A stretch of 64,000 nucleotides of DNA from Pycnococcus provasolii (Eukaryota; Chlorophyta; Pseudoscourfieldiophyceae; Pseudoscourfieldiales; Pycnococcaceae): the NCBI GenBank assembly GCA_938743325.2, contig OW568861.1:1-64000 (forward strand), written 5' to 3'. The translations under genes were made by a program, and so were the position numbers. The notes beneath the pieces are model-generated. The model searched no databases, was not told where the DNA came from, and saw only the letters and a program-made list of their open reading frames with translations. Below are positions 36,993 through 48,000 of the stretch, piece after piece (within the stretch, counting starts at the first letter, position 1; every line of letters begins with the position of its first letter).

Positions 36993-38183
36993 ATGGATAA
37001 GGCGTGGCCGCAGTGGCTGCACGCCGCCAACGAGAGGCTGTCGGCCACGAAGAGGCTCAGGAGCGTGCACGTAAACGAAAACGACGAGCTCAACATAACG
37101 GAGTTCTCGTCAAACGACTACCTCGGACTTGCACGCCACGACGAGGTGAGGAGTGCAGCAAGCGACGCTGCCCTGCGCCATGGCATGGGCCCGAGGGGCA
37201 GTGCGCTTGTGTGCGGATACACCGCCATGCACAGAGACTTGGAGCTTGAGCTCGCACGCCTCAAGGGCGCGGAGGAGTGCTTGCTCACACCCTCAGGGTT
37301 CGCCGCCAACACGTCCGCAATCGCCGCGCTCGCTAGAGATGGAGGCGTGCACTTGTTTTCTGACCAACTTAACCACGCATCCATCGTCGACGGGTGCAGG
37401 TTGGCAAGCATTCGTTGCCCAGTTTCCATTTATCGACACAACGATGCAGGACACCTCTCCGAGTTGGCACGTGCTGCGCACGAGCCACGTGCACTCCTCG
37501 TCACGGACACGCTCTTTTCGATGGACGGCGACGTTGCGCCATTCGACCAACTTTCAAGCGCGATGCACGGTGCGTTTGGGAGTGCACGAAGCTTCGCAGT
37601 GGCAGACGAAGCGCACGCGACGCTCTGCTACGGAACCCGCGGAGAAGGACTTGCGCCACACGGTTTTGCGGATATTTGCGTGGGCACGCTGTCCAAGGCG
37701 GTGGGTGCGCATGGAGGATTCGTGACGTGCTCGCGCGATATGAAACAGTATCTGCTCTCAACGATGCGAGGTCTCGTCTTCTCGACCGCGCTTCCGATTC
37801 CCGTGATCGCCGCGGCATCGACCGCCGTTCGCATCGGAACGGGTGAGGAAGGCGAAGAGCTGCGCCGCAGGCTGCATGCCAACGCGAGGTCATTGCGAAG
37901 CGCGCTGCACACTGATGCGAGCGCCATGCCGTCGACGCACATTGTGCCCTTGCGCGCGCGTGGCGGTGGCGAAGCAGCGGCTTTGGATGCTGCCGCGTAC
38001 CTTATGAACGACGCGCGATGCAATGTCAAGCCCATTCGCCCTCCGACTGTTCCCGTGGGCACAGCGCGCGTTCGCGTGGCACTGTCTGCCACACATACCG
38101 CCGAACAGGTTGCACGTCTTGCGCGTGCGGCAAGCGCGTGTCCACACCTCGATGTGTCGAGTTGGGTGGATGCGCGGCTTTAA
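36993..38183 (+). CDS. bioF: 8-amino-7-oxononanoate synthase (BioF), probably peroxisomal
   Basis: The protein has 396 residues, full length for the alpha-oxoamine synthase family. It condenses pimeloyl-CoA (or -ACP) with alanine in biotin synthesis. Motifs: SSNDYLGLARH, the LVCGYTAMHRDLE segment, VADEAHA (PLP-binding Asp and His), and GTLSKAVGAHGGF with the PLP-binding lysine. The last three residues are ARL, a plausible type 1 peroxisomal signal; fungal and plant BioF are known to be peroxisomal. There is no N-terminal transit peptide. It stops 36 bp from the convergent membrane-protein gene. Confidence 0.9.
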   Translation: MDKAWPQWLHAANERLSATKRLRSVHVNENDELNITEFSSNDYLGLARHDEVRSAASDAALRHGMGPRGSALVCGYTAMHRDLELELARLKGAEECLLTPSGFAANTSAIAALARDGGVHLFSDQLNHASIVDGCRLASIRCPVSIYRHNDAGHLSELARAAHEPRALLVTDTLFSMDGDVAPFDQLSSAMHGAFGSARSFAVADEAHATLCYGTRGEGLAPHGFADICVGTLSKAVGAHGGFVTCSRDMKQYLLSTMRGLVFSTALPIPVIAAASTAVRIGTGEEGEELRRRLHANARSLRSALHTDASAMPSTHIVPLRARGGGEAAALDAAAYLMNDARCNVKPIRPPTVPVGTARVRVALSATHTAEQVARLARAASACPHLDVSSWVDARL

Positions 38184-38219
38184 TTTGCATGTAAGATTAC
38201 AGTGTATGTGTTTTGATCG

Positions 38220-38849
38220 TCACATTCCGAGCGTCGCTGTGGACAACACGCGACCCACAAATTCAACTAGGGGGTGGAACCACCTGTGCTTCGTGTAGTG
38301 CAGCACGCTGCCAGCGAGAACGCCAACCATTGCCAACGTCCACCTGCGCTGCGCGCGTCGATTTCGATGATAGGCTGACACTGCGATGCCAAAGATACAA
38401 GGTGAAACCATTGGCTCGAACAAGGCAATGGGTGCCATTGCACACGTCAAGCTTGCGGCATCGCCGGCGGTGGGTCCTCCGAGCCTATGTGCACCCGCGA
38501 CGATAAGAAAGATTGCGGCGATGTAGGCAAGCGACGTGACAACGGCCGCGGGTGATGGTAGGGTGGGTAGTCTGGGCGTGAGCCAACCACGCCACAGCGT
38601 TGGAAGTGGCACCTGCACTGACGACGACGAAGCGCTTGCTGCAAAAGCCACAGCCGCCGCCGCTACGAGCACACCAGCCGCCGCCTTGCTCCGTCGAAGA
38701 GGGGGAGGTGGACGGTCACCGCGACTGTCATCTGGTGACGGCGTGCCTGCTGCATTCGACTGCGAACGCGACGACGAGGCGCGAGTGCGGACGGCGTGTG
38801 CGCGCAAGGCGACCCGACCACCACGAACGCGAAGCGACCCGACATGCAT
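38220..38849 (-). CDS. Predicted plastid membrane protein, unknown
   Basis: The protein has 209 residues. The N-terminal 50 residues are Arg/Ser/Ala-rich, like a transit peptide. Hydrophobic segments lie at about 56-75, 103-122, 130-155 and 170-185. No family is recognised. A telomere-like block TTAGGGTTAGGGTTA (38899-38913) lies in its promoter. Confidence 0.6.
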   Translation of the reverse strand: MHVGSLRVRGGRVALRAHAVRTRASSSRSQSNAAGTPSPDDSRGDRPPPPLRRSKAAAGVLVAAAAVAFAASASSSSVQVPLPTLWRGWLTPRLPTLPSPAAVVTSLAYIAAIFLIVAGAHRLGGPTAGDAASLTCAMAPIALFEPMVSPCIFGIAVSAYHRNRRAQRRWTLAMVGVLAGSVLHYTKHRWFHPLVEFVGRVLSTATLGM

Positions 38850-39172
38850 TCACGCGAGTGGTTGTGGTGGCCGTCCAAGACAAAAAAATTAGCATTGGAA
38901 TTAGGGTTAGGGTTATCCCCGTAGGGAAGAAAGATCAAGGTTCGTTCGTGAAACGTGACCTGCACTTGCACGCTTGCAAGGGAAGAGATTAGGAAAATGG
39001 CGCGCGCTGAACAAAAGAAGTTTTATAAACTACTCGTTTTGGGTGTGTCACTTCTTATTACATACTTTTAACTTTTTATTATCTTATTTGGAAAGAAGAA
39101 AACAATTTATTATTTGTCGTTCACCGCCCGTGTGTCGTTTGCGCGTCCAAAGTCACCACCGCATCCCTGTTC
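38850..39172. other. Intergenic stretch without gene
   Basis: Contains the telomere-like block upstream of the membrane-protein gene and an AT-rich 3' flank of the NEK kinase. Confidence 0.6.
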
Positions 39173-41174
39173 TCACCACCGGCGCTGACGGCTTGCAGGG
39201 ACGTGCGACGGCGCTACGCGTTCGGGGTGATGGTGCAGCACGACGCCCGGGGCGACGCCACGATGATCTAAACCGCCGTATTGCTCAGCCTGGCTCCAGA
39301 TGCTGCTTGCCTTGGATGCTTTTGATGCCGCCCACAGTGGTGGGGCTTGAGATTGACGGCTTTTGATCCCAGCAGTGCGCAGCGCCGACGGTTCGCTGCG
39401 TGCAATGGCACTGCCCCGGCTATGTCTGCGCGACTCCGGCGCGTATGCCGCATACACGCCAGGCGGCAGCTTGAGCGGCTGCGGCTGCGCGCGAGCACCT
39501 GCCAAATGATTTGCGTTGGGGTATTGATTGCGTGTTTGCAGCGGCTGCGGGCGATGATTCGGCACCTGGCCATTTTCTGGCAACGCCGCAAGGCGCGGCA
39601 GCTGAGCACGCTCACGCACGCCGTCAAGCTTACGGAGCTGCCTCTCGTTCGCAACTGGAGGATCGGGGGCACTGTGCCTTGCCGCAGCACCGCGCGATGG
39701 CACGGCATTCTTACCGTGCTGCTGCTGCGCCTGCTGCTGTTGCGAAGATACATTTCTCTGACCCCTAGCCTGATCGTTCGCCTTGCTGGATATTGGCGGC
39801 ATGTTCTGTGGCCCAGGGCTACTGCGGTTGCTGTCGCACGTGATGGAAGGAAGATCGGCAAGCTGCGAAACGGCCCGTGGCTTAGGCCTTGCATCATCAC
39901 TGCCCGACTCTGACGGATAGAAGGCGGCTGGCAGTCGCCTCGACAACATGCGAATATTCTTTGGCACCTTGATAGTTTCCATCATCGACGACGCGTTTGA
40001 AGCGACGCTCGGTGCGCGCGAAAGTGCAGTTGACGGTGCCGCAGACGGTGGCGGTTGTCCGCACATCTGCGCCTCAACGTGACTTCGAACCTCCTCTGGT
40101 ACGCAGTGAATACGCCGCCTCACAGCTGAGCTTGCAAGAATGTCTTCGACAGTAGGTCGGTTGGATGCCTCTGGCTCCAGGCAACGACGCACAAGCGTCG
40201 CGAGTTCGGCAGAGTACGAAGTGGGGATGGGTGGAGGGCGTCCGCGAAGAACCTTGTAGCGCAGCTCTGACAGCGACCGCGCGTCGAATGGAACGTGGAA
40301 TGTGCACATCTCGAAAATAACGCAGCCGAGCCCCCAAATGTCGGAGGAAAAACTATACGGCCGATTTCGCCACAGCTCTGGCGGCATGTAGTGCGGCGTT
40401 CCAATCTGCGTGTGCGTCATTGCGGACTTCATGAGCTTGGCCACGCCCAGGTCACCGAGTTTGACCACCTCGTTCGAGAAGCGAAGCACGTTGGCTGTTT
40501 TCTGTGTGAGCGTTTGGTTTGCGTTGTGTTTGTTGCCATTGGTCGTGGGTGGTTAGCGTTTTCTGGTTTCATGTCCACTTGCGAACACATAGTTGGAAAA
40601 GCAAATCAGAAGAGATAGACGTACAATGTCGCGGTGTAGGACTCTCTGCGAGTGTAGCGCCGATACGGCGCACGCAATCTGTATAAGATAGCACCAGACG
40701 AGGTCCTCCGGCAGCGGCTTTCTCTGTGCCGCCCTCTTTCGTATCGCCTTGCTGAGGTCGCCGTTCTTTGCGCACTCCATGACAATGCAAAGTCTGTTTC
40801 CGTCGATGAACGCCTCGTGGTATCCGACGACGAAGGTGTTTCTGATGGATGCGAGGAGTCGAATTTCGTTAACAGCGTCGTTACGCTCCGCCTGTCCCAT
40901 GTGCCTGACATTCGTCTCCTTGAGCGCGTAGGTCTTGTTGTCGGACACGCGCCGAACGCGGAACCTGCGAAGAGGAGAGGGAAGTGAGTGGTTGTTTCGT
41001 TTCTTGTGAGAGCGGCGAGGCACGTCCGATGCGCGTGCGTCCCCCGGTGTAGAATACGTACACTGATCCGTACGAGCCCTTTCCGAGGAACTTCTGCACT
41101 TCGAAGCGGCGCATGAGTTCTCGTTCGTTGTTGTTGTGCTGCAGGTTGTGGTTCGCCATGCCGAAGGTGGCCAT
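39173..41174 (-). CDS. NIMA-related kinase (FA2-like)
   Basis: Three exons on the minus strand: 41174-41062, 40964-40625 and 40501-39173; introns of 97 and 123 bp. The protein has 593 residues. The kinase domain (about 24-280) has GKGSYGSVF, Lys53 (YALK), Glu71, HRDIKTANVL (Asp150), DLG (Asp168), TPHYMPPE and DIWGLGCVIFEM. HRDIKTANV and the DLG in place of DFG are typical of NEKs. Chlamydomonas FA2, a NEK at the flagellar base, is similar. The C-terminal 300 residues are low-complexity with Gln and Pro runs. The divergent dynein gene fits a flagellar setting. Confidence 0.85.
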
Positions 41175-42076
41175 CGCGTCTTGCGTGCGCCGTCCGTGTG
41201 TGGGCAGGAATGAGGGGGGGGGGAGGAAAGCGGTCAAACCTGCCCGGGGGGAGGGGACAGAACAAGATTTCCAGGCAGCCAGACGGGGACAGCGAGTTTA
41301 ACAATCGACCAAACACGCAGACTGACAGGGAGGGAGCCTGGTCAACTCTTCGATTGAACCCTTTGTTCCCCCCTCAGCCCCTCCCCTCCGACCCTCGGAC
41401 ACGCGGCACAGGCTCCTACGTTCCCCTCGCAGGGAGGGAGTCATCCAATGGCGCCTCAATCCCAATCACGGGATACGTCGTGGAACCTCCTCGCACAGGC
41501 CATGGGACCTTGGTCTGGGACTGTGCCAGAGACTGTGCCAGGACTGTGCCGGGTTCTTGCCTCTTGCCTCTTTTGAGGGGTTGGAAGCACAGCGAAACCC
41601 CAACCGTCTCGCTCGCCTTCCTCTTGTGGAAGGCGACTCTTGGGATGTCCTTCAACTGCTTTCAACCTTTCAACGGCTCTTCTTGGAAAACCGAAGGAGA
41701 GGCGCAAGGAGCGAGGCGTACCTTACCCGGTCGTCGGACATCAAAAGGAAGTGACCACCTGTAAGCCCGTTGGGGTGGCCTTTGAGGCTTTGACCACTGC
41801 ACTCTAGGCACTCTACCACTGCACGGAAAAGGAGGAGCTCAGAAGCCTTGCAGGACAGCAGGAGGCAGGCGAGGGGCACGGACGCACGGACGCACCTCGC
41901 ACGCAGCCTTTGGTCGAGAAGGGCACACCTGACACCTGAGGGGCTAACCTTAACGTTGCAGGACGCAGCCTTCCGGAGCCGGTCTGTCTGCGCCCTCCTC
42001 CCTCCCCCCTCCCCCGGGCGGGCCTTGGCCTGGCTGCCTGGCGAACCCCGCGGAACGACGCATCCTTGAGGGCATC
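41175..42076. other. 902-bp intergenic region between NEK kinase and dynein gene
   Basis: Contains open frames on both strands without family features and a run of short repeats with GACTGTGCCAG (41518-41550). It should hold the promoters of both flanking genes. Nothing else was recognised. Confidence 0.6.
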
Positions 42077-45000
42077 ATGTCCTCCGCGCGCAGCAAAGCA
42101 GACGCGGCCGCAATGAGCCCGAACAAGAGGAAGAAGATGGGCAGCACAGACCACATGAAGGCGATACCGGACGTCATGTCCGTCCTGTATCCAGTCACAG
42201 AGGCAACCGCAGCCGCAGCCGCGGCGGCGAGCAGTCACGCGTCGCCTACGCTCGCCTTGCACACGAAGACGACGCGCGGCGTCACCAGCAACCCGGCGCT
42301 GGCGGAGAGAAAGGACCGGCTATACAAGGCCATGGAGCCGAGTCCAAGGCCCGTGACAGAGATCATCCAGCCACCGATGCCCGAGACGCAAATTGACCTC
42401 GACCGCATCGACGCGCTCGCGCTGCCGCCCGTCGTGGCGCCGCCGCACCTCGACGCGGCGCTCCTGGAGACGTTCGACGAACACGCGGTGGCAAGGGAAG
42501 TCACCATCGAGGACCTTCCGGCTCTCACCACCACGCAGAGCATGGGGTTCCTGCCAGCAGGCGCGCATCCAACGAGCTTGCTCGCTCACGACGACGACGC
42601 ACAGATCCTCGGCGTGGGCGGAGAGCCGTCGTTCCGCACGCACCTCGCGAGCTCGTCTGCGCCGCCGCTGCCGCCGCCACTACACCTTTCTAGACCTTCG
42701 CCTCTCGAGCGCGCGGCAGCCATCACAAGACGCGTCGGAGCTGCCACAGCCGAGCTGCCTGACGGCGTGCGCTCGGGTGAACAGGCTGTGAGATACTTTC
42801 TCAACATAAGAGAGAACGAGTTCGAGAACCGCATGCACGCCGTGGAGCTCGGCGTCGAGCCTGCCAAGCCGACGACGCTCCCTCGTGACCCGAGTCTCGT
42901 GCGTGACATTGCACCCGCCGCGGCAGCCTCGGCGCTTCCAAGGTGCCTGCACTGCGTCGAGAGCGCTTTCGGTGACCCGTTCGCACGTTACGATCCGTAC
43001 AGTCTCACCGTCGTTCCGGCTAGCGCGGTTCTCAACGGCGACAAGCATGCCGTCGTCAGCTCAAACGGCATCATGTCGGTGGAACCAGGAGTTCCCACGG
43101 ACGTTCTTCCCCTGGAGGAGTGGCTGAGACATCGTGCGATCTTTCTCGCGGTGCGGAAATTGCCATTCTACGCGATGTTCCCCATGCGTCGGCCATTTCA
43201 CCATTGGCGCGATGTCGTGAGACTGCTACGATTTCGAGTCGCCCGTCGTCGCATTGCCGAATCTGCGCTGATGCTGCACCCGGTGCTTGGACCGTCATGC
43301 CGTGCGTGCGCAGCTGCAGCCGCGTCCCTGAGCCATGGCACGACCGAGGGTGGCGAGCGGATCATATGGCGTCGTATGGGAAACAAGTGGGTGAGAGATG
43401 CGGACAATTCGAGCACCACGGCAGGAGGTGGCAGCGAAGGAGGCGTTGTGACCGCGGTAGACAGTCCGTCGCTGGACGAATCCATTCCCATGAATGACTC
43501 TCAATCTACGCTCGTGGAAACTGCCGCGAGCGGCGGCGCATCCGCTTCCGCCAACGGCGGCTCTGTGGGGAACGGCGTGGCCGTTGCTACCGAAAATCTT
43601 GACACGCCAACGCTCGTCGAACGTCTGAGCACCCTTGCGACGCGCACGTCAGGAAGTGACGTTGCTGCTGTCCCTCAACCGCTTGCGCTGCCGGATTTTG
43701 CCGCGCTGCGCACGTCGGAGATGGATGCTGCGCTCACAACCATCAAAGATGCCATCGACGCTTGCGTCGCCACCCTCGAGCATATGCGCAACGAGGTGGA
43801 ATCCGAGGTATCTGCGGCAGCTCCCGCGTTGCTAAGTGCTCGAGAACAGCGTGCGAAGCGCTTTGAGCACGTACCACCAAACGAGCGATGGAGAGACAAG
43901 AGTTTATTCCTCAAGCGCGTGCGAGCTGAACAGCAGAGTCAGCGCATCGACGACAGCCTTCGCCTTCGTGAGGCGTACATACGCCTCGTTCGACTCGTTG
44001 ACGCATTCGTCGTGGGCGCGCTCCTGCACGTTGGCACAGCAAGCCTTCGCCGATATCGTCGTCTTGTGTGTGCTCCAGAACGTGCGCGCGGTGCTCGCTT
44101 CCTCGTCGTCGGCTATCTTGACGAGCTTGGCGAGGCGAGCGGTGGTCTCATCACAGATCCGCCCGTCGTTGACCTGGTGCGCGTGGTGGAGGACGTTCCC
44201 CATACTATTGCCACCCTTCTCAGCACCGCACCTCGCATCTTGGCGAGCGCACCCAAGGGGGACTCTGTCGATGCGAGGGTGTCAAGGACTCCGTCTCACT
44301 TCTCCCCACCGTACACGGCAAGGTCCTCGCGTCATTCGCGCGATGGAAGCCTCCACAGCGAGGGCGAGTGGGCTGGCCCAATGTCCATTGGCACTATCCT
44401 AGAAACTTTGATTGATATTCCAGCAATATGTTCCGATGTCGTGACGCGCTTAGAACGAGACTACGAAGGCGCGGAGGAGTCCTCGACTGCTCAAGCCTTC
44501 GCGGGAGCATCAGCACTGCACCTATTTGCCTTGGGCTACACGAGAGATGCGTACGAACGACGCGATCCGAGCGCGGGCGACTTCGTGCAAGATTGTTCCA
44601 CCATTCGACAGTGGAACGAGACGCTGATGCGCGTGCGAGGTGCATGTGAGTGTGGACTGCTTCGTCTCGATTGCTCGAAGCTGAAAATGCAGCTCCTGCC
44701 GGCGGCACGCGACGCGCTCAATGCCATGGGTGCGCAGCTTCTAGGAGGATTTGTTAAGCATTGCTCGGATGTATGCGAGAGAATTGCCGCCGATGTGCCC
44801 CCCCTCAGGGAGCGTCCGCAAGGACTTCGGGACTTCTCCCTATGGTTTGAGCAGCAGCGCACGCACTTTGAAGGCGGCAATGCAAATGCGCAAGCGATAG
44901 CAGATACGGAGACTAGCAACACATTCCGGTCTCTGCTTGATGTTCTCGATCCTGCGAAAGTTGAGCAAAGCGAGTCTCATAATGACAAATTTGTCGAGGC

Positions 45001-48000
45001 TCTAAACATGTACCAAAAGGCGGCAAATCAGGCGGAGATGTGGGCTACTTCGTACTCTGCGACAGCACGTGGCGAACTAGAGGTCCACACACGTTCCCTC
45101 TGCGACTACGTCCGGGCTCTGCTCAAGAACATGCGCAGCGGGCCGGCGGTGGCGTTCTCCCCACCCGGCGATACAGCCGTAATTGATTCTGCCACCGAGG
45201 CGATTGAGGGAGCAGCCGCCCGCCTTGAAGATCTCGGCGCGTCCGTCGACGAGGCATGCCACTTTCAGAGAATTCTCGGTGTTGCGGAATTGACTGAGTT
45301 GCACCAATTGCTAGAGGCTGCGCAGACCATCCTGCAATCTCGTCGGGCTCTTTGGTTCGCCATCAAGGATTGGCGCGCGTTTGGGGATGTTGTGCGCCGC
45401 TTAAATGTGCTGAGGGATCCCCCGCTCGAACATGGCATGACAACGAGGCAGACAGAGACGATTGAAACTGCTGTCCGCTATCTGCTTGATTTGCGCGAAG
45501 GTGCGGACGTGAGCGCTCCCGACTGTCGCTTGGAGGAGGAAACCTCGCTGTTAGAAAAGATGCACGCAGAGCTTAAAGATTGGGGCTTTGCAAAGCGCAG
45601 CCTTGAGATGCTCAGCGATCCAGCCATCGAACGTCGTCACATTCTGAAACTACTTCAGGATCTCAGGGCTTTCATCTTCACCGAAAGTGGCGAGCAAGTT
45701 CTGGTCCGTGATGATGCGACGAGTCTCGAGGTGCTCCGCACAATGCCTGCGTTTCGAGAGGGACATATCATGCAAGATGTGCTCGAGGCGGCTCAGGGCG
45801 AACATAGAATGCAGGCAGAGCTGACGCAAATGCGCGAGAATCTCCACGGCATGAGAATAATGTTTGCGGATGAGCCTAGCAATGGCGTGCGATGCATGAG
45901 CAATCTTCAGGAGCTTGAAGTTGCGACGGTGGATATGGAAGAAACGCTAAGCGTCATGGAGCGAAGCGTTTATCTAGCAGGGGTCATTGAAGCGTACGGA
46001 TTGACGCGAGGCGACGTGCTGCACGCTCGTTCAAATCTGCAGATCGCAGTTAGCTGTCAGGAGGAGTGGTCGTTCCTGGTGAGATATCTTAGTATGCCTG
46101 GATTGCCCGTTTACAGCCAGACGCTGCGATTAGAGTTTGACGTCCTGCACAACGAGTTCCGAGCCGCACTTCTTGAGGCTGGAGCACATCCTAACATCTA
46201 CGCTGGCAGAGCGGGGAAGGCATCTATGTCCCCTAACGAAAGCGGCGCTGCAACGCCAGCATCCCACAACGTGTTTGTGCGTCTTGAAAAGCTTAGCGAA
46301 GAGTTGCGAGGCATGAGACAGATGTTGAAGAACCTGCTCGCTCCCGTGCGCGCTGCATGCCCGCGTTTGTTTTTGATTCCGGACGACGAGCTACTTATGG
46401 CTATCGCGTCGCTGGAGCCACGTGGGCGGGCTGTGAACGCGCTGCTTCCGCGTGTACTAGGTGGTGTGGAAAGCCTTGCAACATCTGGTGGCGTCGGCGG
46501 CGGTGGGCGGCGCATTGTCGCAGTGCATAGTGCCGGAGGCGAGGCGGTGGAACTAATCGGCGAAGGTATCTTCGCCGGAACGGGTCGAAAGCTTGAGGAG
46601 TGGCTCGATGCGCTTATCGTCGATGTGCGAAAAACTCTCTCAGAACGCGCGACTGAGTGCATGGCTTCGGTGAACACGCTGCCTCCGGATCAGTGGATCG
46701 CACGATTTCCGCTTCAATGCATAACGATTGTAGACAGCTGCGTTTGGACTCAGACGTGCTCGAAGGCTTTGCGAAAGGTTGAGAGTGGCGAGAACCCGCG
46801 TGCTTTGAAGCTACTTGTTGATCACGCCACATCGCGTATGGCCAGTCTCGGCGAAGAGCTTCGTGCAAGCTTTCTGGACTCTCATCGTCCACGAACAGAT
46901 GTGCGCCACCGTGGCTCCGCGCGTCGTCGGGAGACATATCGCAGATTGATTTCGGCTGGCATTTCGCATCGCGACGTTGCATCCTCGTTGGCCGCGTTGA
47001 GCGAATCGGGAGCCGACGCGGAACACTGGAACGCTATGTTCAGCATGACGCCGCGCTATTATTGGGATGAAGATGTGAACGATTGCACGGTTTGCGTGGG
47101 CGAGCGAACAGCTCTGCCGTATGGCTTTGAGTACCTCGGCGATATGCCCACTGTGCTTGGCATAATGTCTGATCGACACGCTTGCCACGTAGCGGCGGCG
47201 CTTGGTGATTCGCACATGGTAGGCGTTAGTGCGTCGCGGTATGGCAGTGCAGCTGGCACTGTCGATGAGATCGCCTGCGCTTTCGGTCGTATCACAGCAC
47301 CGCTGTGTTTGCATTCCTCAGAAGGTGCGGCAGCTACAGCAGGGCGATGGGCCCGTGCTGTCGCGTACTCGGAAGGCATGTGGGGCGTCGTGCCGCGCGC
47401 CGAGCTCCTTGAGCCGGGTGCACTTTCTGTCGTAGCGCAGACATTGTACAACATGCTCACGGTGGAGCGAAACGTTGATCCCGACGGTCCAACGACCGGC
47501 TTTGTGCCTACCGGTGGCAAGTGGGCAGCGGGCGAGTTAGCATGCTTCGTTTGTCTTGGCTCTGAAGCAAAACCGCGTGCACCACTGTCCGAGTTTTTGA
47601 CGTGGCTGTGCCGACCGGTAACAGTTGTGCCGCCGTCTCCCAGTGCAATAGTTGAGGTCGCCCTTCGTAAGGCTGGCTTCTTCGGAGCCGATGTTGCCGC
47701 CCGCAAGCTCACGGCTTTCCTGGCGTTCATCGAAAGCACGTTGCCGCCAGAAGCGGCTGCGCAGTGCGCCCGTGTCTCAAACGTGCGTGCCATTGTCGCA
47801 TCGGTCAAAGCTCGTTCGGAGAAAATCATGGATATTTGTGCTCGCAAAAATCTGACATCTCCGCCACAAGATAGTATGTTCGATGGGAGTGCGGCACTGC
47901 ATGATGCTCTGGTGCATGTCATTCTCCCGGGAATGAAGATAGAGAGTCGTGCGGCATGTGTGGATGGCATAGCGGAGGTTTTCGGAATCGTGAGAACGGC

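Noticed and set aside
41198-41764. 188-codon plus-strand frame between kinase and dynein
   Set aside because: Compositionally odd, no domain, lies in the expected promoter region.
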